A stretch of 23,684 nt of DNA, from NCBI GenBank assembly GCA_002344895.1, contig DDUR01000067.1, positions 1 to 23,684 on the forward strand, read 5' to 3'. The DNA comes from Ignavibacteria bacterium UBA2333 (GTDB lineage Bacteria > Bacteroidota > Ignavibacteria > Kapaibacteriales > Kapaibacteriaceae). Numbering within the stretch: position 1 is the first letter of the stretch; each line of letters begins with the position of its first letter. The notes beneath the pieces are model-generated. The model made no database searches. It had not been told where the DNA came from and saw only the letters and a list, made by a program, of their open reading frames with translations. Shown piece after piece: positions 1-7,935 of this stretch. The position numbers and the translations under genes were made by a program.

Positions 1-76
1 GCGTCACCCAGCGTCACCCGGCGTCACCCAGCGTCACCAGGCGTCACCCGGCGTGGCCCGGCGTGGCCCAGCGTCA
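1..76. repeat. 10-bp tandem array, GCGTCACCCN family
   Basis: Seven consecutive 10-bp units fill 1-70 (GCGTCACCCA or GCGTCACCCG, with variants GCGTCACCAG, GCGTGGCCCG and GCGTGGCCCA), followed by a partial unit GCGTCA. The array is cut by the window edge and may extend to the left. On the minus strand each intact unit reads TGACGC(T/C)GGG, so it carries a TGA. The last partial unit supplies the stop codon of the carboxypeptidase gene. The same decamer family recurs at 21478-21530, again at the 3' end of a minus-strand gene. Function is unknown. Confidence 0.9.
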
Positions 77-1552
77 TTTAAACCACTGTTTTGCATCTGC
101 CTTCATCTGGATGAGGGACTCTTTCAGCAGATACATCATATGACCGGCCGGATAATACGTCATGGTAACGTTCTTCCGCAGGGATGGCGGGATTGCCATG
201 TGGGAGAAGGTGTATTCCGTGCCGTAGAACGGCGTTGCCAGGTCGTAGTAACCATTGGCTACCCAGACCCGCAGGTCGGGATTGGTGACCATGGCATTCC
301 GCAGGCGGGGTGCGACGTTCAGGTATTCGTTTTGAACGTTGGAATAGTCCCACGGATGAACGCGTCCTGTGAGAACCTCATATGGCAATGTTGTTCGTAC
401 GTCGAGTTCGCGAGACAGATAGTCATTAATACACGTTGAAAAACATCCGGCAATGGTTGGGTGATGACTTGGATCGCGTTCCATGTATTCCGATAGTGGC
501 TCGGTGATTGGTCCGGTATAACGCGAGTCAAAACGTCCGATAACAAGGCCACGTGTTCGCAGTAGTTCCTGACAGTACCGATAGATAACCGGTCGGAGAC
601 GTGTGGCTGTCACGTATGAATCTGAAAGCCCCGTTAGCCCCTTAACCTTAGTTGTTATGTCGGCAACCGTTGAAGCAGACAACGCATCACCCTTCATGAG
701 GGCCGTAGCGTATTCACCTTCGGCAAACGTGCGAGCCTGTTGGACAACATCGGGTAACGATTGTGACTGCAGCGGTTCGGGCAGGGCTTTGTGATACCAT
801 GCTGTAGCGGCATACGTAGGCAGGAACATAGCATATGGCAGATCATTACCCTCGGCGAAGTCGAGTGTCTGGAAGTTGAGTACAGCGCTGACAAGAATCA
901 CGCCGTTGAGATACATACCGAACTGGGACTGAAGATGATCGGCCAGTGCTGATGCGCGCGTTGTTCCGTAGGACTCGCCGATGAGATACTTGGGTGAGGA
1001 CCACCGTCGATAGTCACTGACGTAACGACGGACAAATTCACCGACGGACTCAATATCCTGGCGGTAACCATGAAAGTCCTTCGCATTCTTCTCATCTGCT
1101 GCGCGTGAGTATCCGGTGCTTACTGGATCGATAAAGACCATATCGGTCAGATCCAGCCACGAGTACTCGTTATCGACCAGCCGATATGGCGGCGGAAGTG
1201 TTGTACCATCGTCATTCATCAGCACACGGCGAGGTCCAAGGACACCAAGGTGCAACCACACACTCGACGAACCGGGGCCACCATTAAAGGAAAACGTCAA
1301 CGGCCGTGTTGCCGGGTCTGACGTTCCTTTCCGTGTATAGGCCACAAAGAAAACGCGAGCACGTTCAGTACCATCTTCCTTGGTCAGAGTAAGATGCCCT
1401 GCAGTTGCCTCGTACTCAATTCGTTTGCCGTCAATCGTTACCGCATGTTGTGTGGTAACCGGCTTTTGGAAAGGGGCAGAAGGCGCAAGAGTGTCCTTCG
1501 GAGAGGCCGTTGCGGCAACAACGGCGAGGATCAAGACCAGGATAATTACCAT
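74..1552 (-). CDS. Serine carboxypeptidase, peptidase family S10, exported
   Basis: Secreted or periplasmic serine carboxypeptidase that would remove C-terminal amino acids from peptides. The 492-residue protein opens with a hydrophobic signal-like segment (residues 1-16). It carries the family oxyanion-hole motif NGGPGSSS (90-97), the nucleophile motif GESYG (Ser194), a catalytic Asp in GYYDLATPF (Asp437) and a catalytic His in PAGHMMYL (His471). The triad order and spacing are those of family S10, and the length is normal. The ATG at 1552 has no clear Shine-Dalgarno sequence. A 13-bp palindrome array lies 26-90 bp upstream. The TGA stop at 74-76 lies inside the first unit of the decamer array. 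The gene follows the TRIC-family gene by about 100 bp on the same strand. The family is confident; the natural substrate is not known. Confidence 0.93.
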   Translation of the reverse strand: MVIILVLILAVVAATASPKDTLAPSAPFQKPVTTQHAVTIDGKRIEYEATAGHLTLTKEDGTERARVFFVAYTRKGTSDPATRPLTFSFNGGPGSSSVWLHLGVLGPRRVLMNDDGTTLPPPYRLVDNEYSWLDLTDMVFIDPVSTGYSRAADEKNAKDFHGYRQDIESVGEFVRRYVSDYRRWSSPKYLIGESYGTTRASALADHLQSQFGMYLNGVILVSAVLNFQTLDFAEGNDLPYAMFLPTYAATAWYHKALPEPLQSQSLPDVVQQARTFAEGEYATALMKGDALSASTVADITTKVKGLTGLSDSYVTATRLRPVIYRYCQELLRTRGLVIGRFDSRYTGPITEPLSEYMERDPSHHPTIAGCFSTCINDYLSRELDVRTTLPYEVLTGRVHPWDYSNVQNEYLNVAPRLRNAMVTNPDLRVWVANGYYDLATPFYGTEYTFSHMAIPPSLRKNVTMTYYPAGHMMYLLKESLIQMKADAKQWFK

Positions 1553-1577
1553 GGTGCAAATGTAGGCAGGGGGTCGA

Positions 1578-1642
1578 TTCTCCGGGAGAGTTCTCCGGGA
1601 GAGTTCTCCGGGACAGTTCTCCGGGAGAATTCTCCCGGAGAA
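1578..1642. repeat. Five tandem 13-bp palindromes, TTCTCC(G/C)GGAGAA family
   Basis: Five head-to-tail 13-bp units start at 1578, 1591, 1604, 1617 and 1630. Each is a near-perfect palindrome (TTCTCC, one central base, GGAGAA or GGAGAG). The third unit has GGACAG, and the fifth has C at its centre instead of G. The array fills most of the gap between the TRIC-family gene (stop at 1656) and the carboxypeptidase start (1552). Each unit could form a 5-6 bp hairpin, and distant units can pair with each other. It may be a terminator or attenuator, a protein-binding cluster, or a neutral repeat. Confidence 0.85.
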
Positions 1643-1655
1643 TTGTTATCGTTTC

Positions 1656-2273
1656 CTATCCAAGCCGCCGCGTCTTCCACCCATACCGTAATGCCAACGC
1701 ACGTATGTTCACGGTAACGGCAACGCTGAAGAGTGCCGAGGTGTCAGCGTCAAGTGGTGTGAAGTAGTTGAGGCCCACAAAGACGAAGACGCCGGCAACA
1801 ACGGCGACGGCATAGTAGGTGCCAGGACGGAAGATGTCGGGTTCGTTACGAACAATAATGTCACGAATTATACCACCACCGACTGCGTTGAGTGTGCCTA
1901 CAAAGATTGCCGTTAAGGGACTAAAGCCGAGTAGTAAGGACTTTTGTGCCCCTACCACGGCATAAAGCCCAATGGATACGGCGTCGACAATGTCGATGAA
2001 CTTTTGAATTCGAGGTAGGAGTCGGTGTAGCAGGAGTCCCGCCGTTGCAGCTGCCCATGCAACGGTGACGTAAACAGGATCACGGAGGACAACAGGCGGA
2101 CCGCTCTGGAGAAGCATGTCACGCAATAAGCCCCCTCCGCCCCCTGCCACAAAGGCGAGTACATAGACACCGATTACGTCGTATCCGCGAAGGATGGCAA
2201 ACCGCGCCCCAACAAGTGCATACAAGAAGGTGGCCGCATAGTCCCACCATGCCGGTAGTTCAAATGTGTCCAT
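1656..2273 (-). CDS. TRIC/UPF0126-family membrane protein (YicG-like)
   Basis: Inner-membrane protein of the UPF0126 family, the bacterial relatives of trimeric intracellular cation channels. It is about 205 residues with roughly seven hydrophobic segments. The family's internal duplication is visible: a first glycine-rich signature GGGGGLLRD (about residues 45-53, counted from the GTG) and a second GGGIIRD (133-139), each followed by a short polar stretch. The ATG at 2273 is preferred, giving a TGATG overlap with the RidA-like gene; a GTG one codon earlier (2276) is also possible. Some family members are annotated as glycine transporters and others as potassium channels; the sequence alone does not decide. 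It is probably co-transcribed with the upstream RidA-like gene. Confidence 0.88.
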   Translation of the reverse strand: MDTFELPAWWDYAATFLYALVGARFAILRGYDVIGVYVLAFVAGGGGGLLRDMLLQSGPPVVLRDPVYVTVAWAAATAGLLLHRLLPRIQKFIDIVDAVSIGLYAVVGAQKSLLLGFSPLTAIFVGTLNAVGGGIIRDIIVRNEPDIFRPGTYYAVAVVAGVFVFVGLNYFTPLDADTSALFSVAVTVNIRALALRYGWKTRRLG

Positions 2274-2656
2274 CACGGCACCACGGCCGTCACTTCAATC
2301 TCTACCAAGAGTCGCGCATCAATGAGTCCACTGACAATGTAGATCCCAGCTGCTGGCCGGATGTCGCGAAAGACTTCGCCATGCGCACGCAATACGTCGT
2401 CCACACAATGTGATGCCGTCACAAACATCCGCGTACGAACCACATCCGAGAGGTCCGATCCACATGCAAGGAGTGCCTTACGAATAATCCCAAAGATGTG
2501 CGCCGTCTGCGCATAAGCATCACCTGGGGCAACGATAACGTCACCGTCAACAGCCGTTGTCCCAGCTACTTCAATGTAGTTGCCTACACGCACCGCCCTT
2601 GAATATCCTACGGCGGCCTCCCACGGAGCTCCAGAAGAGATGAGTGTTCTATCCAT
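2273..2656 (-). CDS. RidA/YjgF/UK114-family protein lacking the deaminase arginine
   Basis: Small trimeric-fold protein (127 residues) of the YjgF/YER057c/UK114 superfamily. It covers the whole fold, from SSGAPWEAAVGYSRAV near the N-terminus to VEIEVTAVV at the end. RidA proper hydrolyses reactive 2-aminoacrylate and other imines and needs an Arg in the PARSxVEV segment. Here the matching segment is PAAGIYIV (residues 101-108), with Ala at the Arg position. This fits an Rid subgroup without proven imine deaminase activity. The stop overlaps the start of the TRIC-family gene, so the two are likely translationally coupled. The gene lies 54 bp downstream of the polyferredoxin gene, with a perfect hairpin in the gap. 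Family certain, function open. Confidence 0.9.
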   Translation of the reverse strand: MDRTLISSGAPWEAAVGYSRAVRVGNYIEVAGTTAVDGDVIVAPGDAYAQTAHIFGIIRKALLACGSDLSDVVRTRMFVTASHCVDDVLRAHGEVFRDIRPAAGIYIVSGLIDARLLVEIEVTAVVP

Positions 2657-2671
2657 ACGGCAACTTATCCA

Positions 2672-2691
2672 TATCGTGAGAATTCACGATA
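2672..2691. promoter_or_regulatory. Perfect 8-bp inverted repeat in the gap before the RidA-like gene
   Basis: TATCGTGA (2672-2679), a 4-nt centre GAAT, and TCACGATA (2684-2691) form a perfect inverted repeat in the 54-bp gap between the polyferredoxin stop and the RidA-like start. On the minus strand no T-run follows the stem, so an intrinsic terminator is unlikely. An operator or an mRNA hairpin is more plausible. Confidence 0.45.
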
Positions 2692-2710
2692 CGAGGCATC
2701 TTCAAGGCGA

Positions 2711-4015
2711 TTAACGCTGCTTGGCCCCACTTTCAAGACGTAACACGCCACGCGGACATACCGATGCACAAACACCGCACCCTACACAAGATGCACGAAC
2801 GATATTCTCACCACGCTGTGCATACGCTCGCACATCAATGCCCATCTCACAATACGTGCTGCAGTTGCCACATGAGATACACTGTCCACCATTCGTTGTA
2901 ATGCGGAATCGTGACATGTACTTCTGAAGGATTCCGAGATAGGCCGCCATAGGACATCCAAATCGACACCATACGCGACTGCCGAATATGGGATAGAATC
3001 CAACACCAATGACACCACTAAACATTGCACCTATTACAAAACCATAGATGTCTTTTAACCGTTGCGCCAAAGATCCGAAGACAACATTGTCGTAGACATG
3101 ATCTAGCCACAACATCACGGTTACCACGGTAATGAATAGTAAGACTCCATGCACCATCCATCGCTCTATCTTCCACGCCCGTAACGATGTGTCAGCATTC
3201 TGCCGAAATGGATCCCCAACGGTTTCCGCTAAGGCACCACATCCACAAATCCACGAACAGTACCATCGTTTACCATAGAAGTATGTCAGGATTGGTGTAA
3301 TAACCACCGTCATCGCAACTGTCCAAACAGCAAAGAACTGTGTCAGCCCTTCACCACTCGACCACATCGACGACAACGATGACGGGAAGATGTAGTCATA
3401 CTTTAATGGCCAGAAGTAGTGAACGTAGAGTTCAGGTTCTCCCATCGCTGCCAGGAATGACGGAAGTAGATATGCAAACACGAGCTGCGCTGTTATCAGC
3501 GACACCGTTCGCAGAAGATGATACCGACTATGCCGATATCGAACAAGCATCCGAACACCAAAAACAAGTACGGCCAACGTGTACAACGTCCCGTACAAGA
3601 ACCACCTATCCGCAGGAGAATTTCTGATAAGGCGCGAAAGGGGCTCAAGTGATGCTACAACATGAACGAGCGTCTCTGGAAACCAGTACAAGAGGATGTA
3701 AAATAGTGTCAATGCAACACCAAGACTCCATCCGGCAAGACCACGTCGGCGTACTGGGCTGCGCATGACGTTCGTATTCATGGAAGACGACGTAACGCGT
3801 AATCCAGCTGGCACCGTCAACAACAGGATTCCGACGCCCGATACGATCAGCGATATCACACTGTACAGTATCGGCACCGTTTCAAATGCACCGGTACTGC
3901 CCAGAACAAAAACAATTGCACCCATGGTTGTCAGGGCAGCACCGAGTCTCTCCAACCATGATGGAACATTGCTTTGAACAACTTCCTGGGGAATTGTCAG
4001 TGTGACGATGTTCAT
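2711..4015 (-). CDS. NapH/CcoG-like membrane polyferredoxin with two [4Fe-4S] clusters
   Basis: Integral membrane electron-transfer protein of 434 residues. About six or more hydrophobic segments are followed by a C-terminal ferredoxin domain. Cysteine signatures of the NapH/NosR/CcoG group are present: CSWICGC at 253-259 and WCRFGCP around 349-355. Two classical 4Fe-4S motifs follow: Cys379, 382, 385, 389 and Cys410, 413, 416, 420. Such proteins pass electrons between the quinol pool or a soluble donor and a periplasmic or cytoplasmic partner. Its start overlaps the stop of the FAD oxidoreductase gene (ATGA), so the two are likely a functional pair, with the flavoprotein as NAD(P)H-side donor. 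The partner at the other end cannot be read from the sequence. It is the last gene of the minus-strand run from 9917. Confidence 0.85.
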   Translation of the reverse strand: MNIVTLTIPQEVVQSNVPSWLERLGAALTTMGAIVFVLGSTGAFETVPILYSVISLIVSGVGILLLTVPAGLRVTSSSMNTNVMRSPVRRRGLAGWSLGVALTLFYILLYWFPETLVHVVASLEPLSRLIRNSPADRWFLYGTLYTLAVLVFGVRMLVRYRHSRYHLLRTVSLITAQLVFAYLLPSFLAAMGEPELYVHYFWPLKYDYIFPSSLSSMWSSGEGLTQFFAVWTVAMTVVITPILTYFYGKRWYCSWICGCGALAETVGDPFRQNADTSLRAWKIERWMVHGVLLFITVVTVMLWLDHVYDNVVFGSLAQRLKDIYGFVIGAMFSGVIGVGFYPIFGSRVWCRFGCPMAAYLGILQKYMSRFRITTNGGQCISCGNCSTYCEMGIDVRAYAQRGENIVRASCVGCGVCASVCPRGVLRLESGAKQR

Positions 4016-5253
4016 ACATACAACCGATCGTGTGATGTAATACGTTGCGAGAACTCAGCATCAAACTGAATCGAAGTCAGTCGTTGTAGGACGTCTTCTA
4101 TGTTCGACCGTTCATCAATCATTCGTAAACAGGTTTCACCACGTAGTCTTAAGCCAAAGGAATGAAATCCACGCACGACTCCTTCATCAACGTGGATACG
4201 TAGAAGACGCCGATCATCTTGTTTTAATACGACGTCCTCGTTCCCACCCATACGCGGGACGTCACCAAACACCTGATACTCAATATCAAAGAATTTGGCT
4301 GAATTGTAGAAATGTCGTTTTCTACGTGACGTAGTTAATCCCGTTAGGATGTTGGCTACATCTTCTCCATGATCACGTGCTGTGTACCACAACTGTTCCA
4401 CGGTGCCATCTTCAAACTCGCAGCAGTCACCAATGGCAAAGACATTCGGCATGGACGTACGAAAGGCATTATCAACAACGATACCTCGACGCACGAAGAT
4501 TCCGCTGTTATCTGCCACGACTGTGTTTGGTTCTACACCAATTGTTCGGACAACAAGATCTGCGGGGAATGTATGACCACATGTTGTTGTAACGGAACGT
4601 ACACGACCAGATTCATCATCGTCGATCGACCGAACTTCTGCCGCTAGACAGAGCTGTACACCGTGGCGTACAATCTCCTGTTCAATGATCTCTGACTCAT
4701 GCGCAGGAATAACAGAGCTCCAGTATCGTTCCTCACGAACAAGGAAGGTCACGTTGATGTTGCGTGATCGCAACATCTCTGCAACCTCAACACCGATCAG
4801 TCCACCGCCGATAACAACGGCATCACGACACGTGGTTGCTGCCTCGTGAAGCTGCTCAAGGTCTGACTTTGAAACAAATGTGTGCACACCACGGAGGTCA
4901 CTGCCAGGCCAGCTTGATTGACGTGGCCGAGATCCTGTTGCGATGATACATGTCTCAAACGGAAGTGCTGAGCCATCCGACAACTGAGCACGACCTTCCT
5001 CAAGGTGTTGAACACGCGCAAAACGAAGATCGATTCTGTTCTTTTCCCAGAACCACGACTCGTATGGTTCAATGTCTGCCCATGCCATATGCCCCATAAA
5101 GACATACATCAGAGCAGGACGAGAGAAGAAAAACTCGGCTTCGTCAGAAACAACAACGATTGGTTTCTGAGTCAGTTTTCGAAGAGTTCGTGCAGCCGTA
5201 ATTCCGGCTACACCGTTACCAATGATGAGGATGGGAAGCTGCGAGCTCACCAT
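4012..5253 (-). CDS. FAD/NAD(P)-dependent oxidoreductase (rubredoxin/nitrite-reductase-like)
   Basis: Flavoprotein reductase of the pyridine-nucleotide-disulfide oxidoreductase class I fold, 413 residues. An N-terminal FAD dinucleotide motif GNGVAG (12-17) is followed by ATGSRP (105-110), the NAD(P)H-binding motif GGGLIG (149-154) and the FAD-contacting FAIGDC (272-277). No redox-active CxxxxC disulfide is seen, which places it with rubredoxin, ferredoxin or NirB-type reductases rather than with glutathione or lipoamide reductases. The ATG at 5253 overlaps the end of the Omp28-like gene by 7 nt, and its stop overlaps the polyferredoxin start. Transfer of electrons from NAD(P)H to the neighbouring iron-sulfur membrane protein is inferred from this coupling. 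Confidence 0.9.
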   Translation of the reverse strand: MVSSQLPILIIGNGVAGITAARTLRKLTQKPIVVVSDEAEFFFSRPALMYVFMGHMAWADIEPYESWFWEKNRIDLRFARVQHLEEGRAQLSDGSALPFETCIIATGSRPRQSSWPGSDLRGVHTFVSKSDLEQLHEAATTCRDAVVIGGGLIGVEVAEMLRSRNINVTFLVREERYWSSVIPAHESEIIEQEIVRHGVQLCLAAEVRSIDDDESGRVRSVTTTCGHTFPADLVVRTIGVEPNTVVADNSGIFVRRGIVVDNAFRTSMPNVFAIGDCCEFEDGTVEQLWYTARDHGEDVANILTGLTTSRRKRHFYNSAKFFDIEYQVFGDVPRMGGNEDVVLKQDDRRLLRIHVDEGVVRGFHSFGLRLRGETCLRMIDERSNIEDVLQRLTSIQFDAEFSQRITSHDRLYV

Positions 5254-6269
5254 AGAACATACGAGGTCCGTACGGTTCCATCGGCATATCGATGAACAAC
5301 GGCAAAAACTCCATGTTCACGCTGTGATCTGCGAAGGTCGTCATACTGATGTTCCGTTAGTCCGAGGAATCGTACAGATCCAAGAACATCATAGACGTCA
5401 ACACTCGTCACAGCATTCGGGATCTCTTCAGCAAGGCCGATGCCGTCGGAGAGTGATTCTCCGCTCGACGTTGTAGCTCGCACAACATTTACCTCAGTTG
5501 CCTGAAGCTGTTCCGTTGTTTCTGCATGTTGAGCTATGACAACAACACGTAGTTGATCCTGATTCCAAACGTCTTGTGTTGGTACAGCTAGCCGGAGTGT
5601 GTTCGACGTGGTTGAGGAAACATTCAGCGGCATTCCACTAGGCGTTGTAAATCCACGACGAAAGGCACCATCATGTTCAGAGACGCCATTCCTGCCCGTA
5701 TACGTCACGTTCTCAACAACGGCAGCATAAAGACGAATGTTGAGATCGGAGGCCGACGTTATACTCACCTGTGTTATGACAGAGTCATCTTCCACTTCGG
5801 CCTCGATATCAATGCTGATTGGAGACTCCTCGCCAATTCTTGAATCAAGAAATGTCGGCCAATTCGCAAAAGGTCCAGTCCATCGTGTACCAGAAAAGAA
5901 CACTGTAGGAGTTCCAGAGACACCACCGAGAAACTGAGCCCGCTGCATAGGCTCAACTGTATTCGCTCGGTAGATTGGATCATCAAGGTAGATAGGCAGA
6001 TGATGATAGACAATGATGACGTTTTCCGATCGATCTGTTGACGTTATGTGAGCATTCACCGCCGCATGCATAGACGCGCATGGCCCACAGTGGGAGTTCG
6101 TGAAGATATCGGCAACAATCTTCCGCGGATACTGGGCACGAAGTGGAACGGCTGTGAGAACACAGATGAGCGCTAGAACAAACAACGCAGCATGGCCACG
6201 ATGAGTTTTGAGATTCAACGCAGTGACGTAAAATGCAGACTCGGGATTCGCTGTAGTTATCGGCGACAT
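5247..6269 (-). CDS. Omp28-like secreted protein with thioredoxin-like CGPC domain
   Basis: Exported 340-residue protein. A hydrophobic signal segment (about 26-42) ends at a plausible signal peptidase site LRA-Q. A thioredoxin-like region follows with CGPC at 61-64 and a cis-Pro-type segment GVSGTPTVFF further on. The overall layout resembles Omp28-related proteins of Bacteroidota. The C-terminal 60 residues (VYDVLG, then GVFAVVHRY, then TSYVLW at the end) resemble a T9SS type A sorting domain, so surface or extracellular location is inferred. CGPC suggests disulfide exchange or thiol chemistry, of possible relevance to trivalent arsenic, but no substrate can be named. The N-terminal 20 residues before the signal are long; a TTG at residue 18 is an alternative start. 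Confidence 0.75.
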   Translation of the reverse strand: MSPITTANPESAFYVTALNLKTHRGHAALFVLALICVLTAVPLRAQYPRKIVADIFTNSHCGPCASMHAAVNAHITSTDRSENVIIVYHHLPIYLDDPIYRANTVEPMQRAQFLGGVSGTPTVFFSGTRWTGPFANWPTFLDSRIGEESPISIDIEAEVEDDSVITQVSITSASDLNIRLYAAVVENVTYTGRNGVSEHDGAFRRGFTTPSGMPLNVSSTTSNTLRLAVPTQDVWNQDQLRVVVIAQHAETTEQLQATEVNVVRATTSSGESLSDGIGLAEEIPNAVTSVDVYDVLGSVRFLGLTEHQYDDLRRSQREHGVFAVVHRYADGTVRTSYVLW

Positions 6270-6334
6270 GCGGAAGAGCTTTCGGATGATGTGTTGTATC
6301 TCAATCTCGCACCTCGAGAGCTCTCAATTTGTCG

Positions 6335-7006
6335 TCACGACGACACATGTTTGAGTCTGTCTGCATCAAGCACTGATATTCCCTGTCGATCAAAAGAGAT
6401 AAGTCCAGCGTCACGAAATTCATTCAGGTGAACCGTTACAGTTTGCCGGGACAAACTTGTTAGATAGGCAATCTCCTGATGTGTGAGATATCCAATCTCA
6501 GTCGCATATCGAAGCACAAACGATGCCACACGAGAACGTGCATCTCGGAAGGCAATGTCGATCATTCGTTCTTGAAATCGAAGGAATCGATCACCGACTT
6601 GTTTGAGAACTTCCCGATTAAGCTTTGGATTCTCGTCGAGAATCTTCTCAAAGTCTGTGCGCCTGAAAACACAAATAAGTGCTTCGTCAAGCGCTTCAAC
6701 CACATCCTCCGACGTTTCCGTGCCTCGCTGACGTGATTCAATCTGTCCGAAAAACTCACCGGGACTCACGACGTCAAGGATGGCTTCCTTACCATCAGGC
6801 AGAAGTCGTGATAACTTGACGTGACCTCGTTTGAGAAAGTAGACGTACTCGCCATCGTCGTCGGAATAGAAGACAAAGCCCTTCCGAGGTAACACCTGGA
6901 GTTGGGCCAGACGTGCAAACTCTTCGAACTCCGACTCACTCAGACATTCGAAGAATGAAAAGTTTTTGAGGTACCAGAGTGTTGACTCTGAAGACATCAT
7001 GGACAT
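6335..7006 (-). CDS. Crp/Fnr-family transcriptional regulator
   Basis: DNA-binding regulator of 223 residues. A cyclic-nucleotide-type beta-roll domain (about 25-115, with FLKRGHVKLSRLLPDGKEA and GEFFGQ) precedes a long dimer helix (about 125-150) and a winged helix-turn-helix (about 174-200, LTHQEIAYLTSLSRQTVTVH). Only two Cys (21 and 112) are present, so an Fnr-type 4-Cys oxygen-sensing cluster is absent, and the usual cAMP phosphate-binding Arg-Ser pair is not clear. The signal is therefore unknown. The start was set at ATG 7006, after AGCAGG; the longer reading frame to 7201 would run into the barrel gene and adds residues unlike this family. It lies inside the arsenosugar/redox run, with gaps of 53 and 65 bp either side, and may control that run. 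Confidence 0.88.
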   Translation of the reverse strand: MSMMSSESTLWYLKNFSFFECLSESEFEEFARLAQLQVLPRKGFVFYSDDDGEYVYFLKRGHVKLSRLLPDGKEAILDVVSPGEFFGQIESRQRGTETSEDVVEALDEALICVFRRTDFEKILDENPKLNREVLKQVGDRFLRFQERMIDIAFRDARSRVASFVLRYATEIGYLTHQEIAYLTSLSRQTVTVHLNEFRDAGLISFDRQGISVLDADRLKHVSS

Positions 7007-7059
7007 GGCCTGCTGATGATCTGTGTAACACGTTGGAAGTGGTGCGTTCAACGGCAAAC

Positions 7060-7935
7060 CTATCTCGAGAATGCAACACCGAAGATGATGTTTGCCCCGC
7101 CGAAAATAGATCGGGGAGTGGGTAGCGCCGTTGAATACTCCAGACTCAACGATAGTGAAGAAGTAACATTCCAGCTTGCACCAGCCGTCCAGGCCGTCCA
7201 TTCAACACCATCTCCCATTCCCAGGACAGAATATCTCCCGGCAACTTCGGGACCCACTGCCTGGAGTCGCATTGCCGTCAGTGTTAACCATAACGCTTCT
7301 ACGGGTTGATACCCGGCCTTTACACTCAGGCGAACCTGATCACGTACGGTACCATCGCCAGAATTTGCTACGGCATCACGCACAACAAGTCCACGTAGGT
7401 CATATCCAGCATCAACTGAGATAAAGCCGTTTATTGGCCAGAACGAATGGCTTAATCCTGCCATAATTCGTAGCGACATTTCACCATCTCCGGAAGGTGC
7501 TGCGAGACTATCACCCTGTTTGTTCACGATCTGTGCCGCCGGATTCCCTGTAGGAAGATCAAGAGCTACTCCAACACTGATTGGCCACGCATCCTTTACC
7601 AAGGCATACCGTGCTCCAAGAACAACATCACCGAAACCGAGTGCATCTCCGGCACCATCAATCGATGTGCGCCGAAGCAACTGAGCATCGGCAATCAACA
7701 TTACATCCTGCACGAAACCATACTCAACATAGAGATTAGCTGTTGTAATCCCCAGACGCGGAATCGTCGACGTGTCACCCCGTTGGTCATAATATCGGGT
7801 TGTTGACAGTGTCGTAAACGCACAGCGTGCATATACAGAGCCCGTGTCACGTACCCAGCCCCCTTGCCCCTTGACCAAGTGTGGCAGAAAGAGAAGGAGT
7901 AATAAACTGCAATACAATAGCCACCTACTGTGCAT
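7060..7935 (-). CDS. Outer-membrane beta-barrel protein, function unknown
   Basis: Predicted exported protein of 291 residues. A strong signal peptide (WLLYCSLLLLLFLPHLVKG) is followed by many alternating hydrophobic and polar strands with aromatic girdles, such as ANLYVEYGFVQDVMLIADAQ and VSVDAGYDL-type segments. The protein ends in an aromatic-rich strand (FGVAFSR), as expected for an outer-membrane barrel of roughly 10-12 strands. I recognise no named family; a porin-like or phenol-degradation MetA-like fold is possible. The ATG at 7935 is chosen because GCAGG precedes it; a TTG at 7947 is possible. It overlaps the end of the glycosyltransferase gene by 11 nt, placing it in the arsenosugar operon, where export or uptake of a product would be a reasonable but unproven role. 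Confidence 0.7.
   Translation of the reverse strand: MHSRWLLYCSLLLLLFLPHLVKGQGGWVRDTGSVYARCAFTTLSTTRYYDQRGDTSTIPRLGITTANLYVEYGFVQDVMLIADAQLLRRTSIDGAGDALGFGDVVLGARYALVKDAWPISVGVALDLPTGNPAAQIVNKQGDSLAAPSGDGEMSLRIMAGLSHSFWPINGFISVDAGYDLRGLVVRDAVANSGDGTVRDQVRLSVKAGYQPVEALWLTLTAMRLQAVGPEVAGRYSVLGMGDGVEWTAWTAGASWNVTSSLSLSLEYSTALPTPRSIFGGANIIFGVAFSR

Noticed and set aside
1..76. CRISPR-like repeat array
   Set aside because: Units are contiguous 10-mers with no unique spacers and there are no cas genes; the same holds for the 12- and 13-bp arrays.
7007..7201. N-terminal extension of the Crp/Fnr gene
   Set aside because: It overlaps the barrel gene and reads as unlike the family; ATG 7006 has a better ribosome-binding site.
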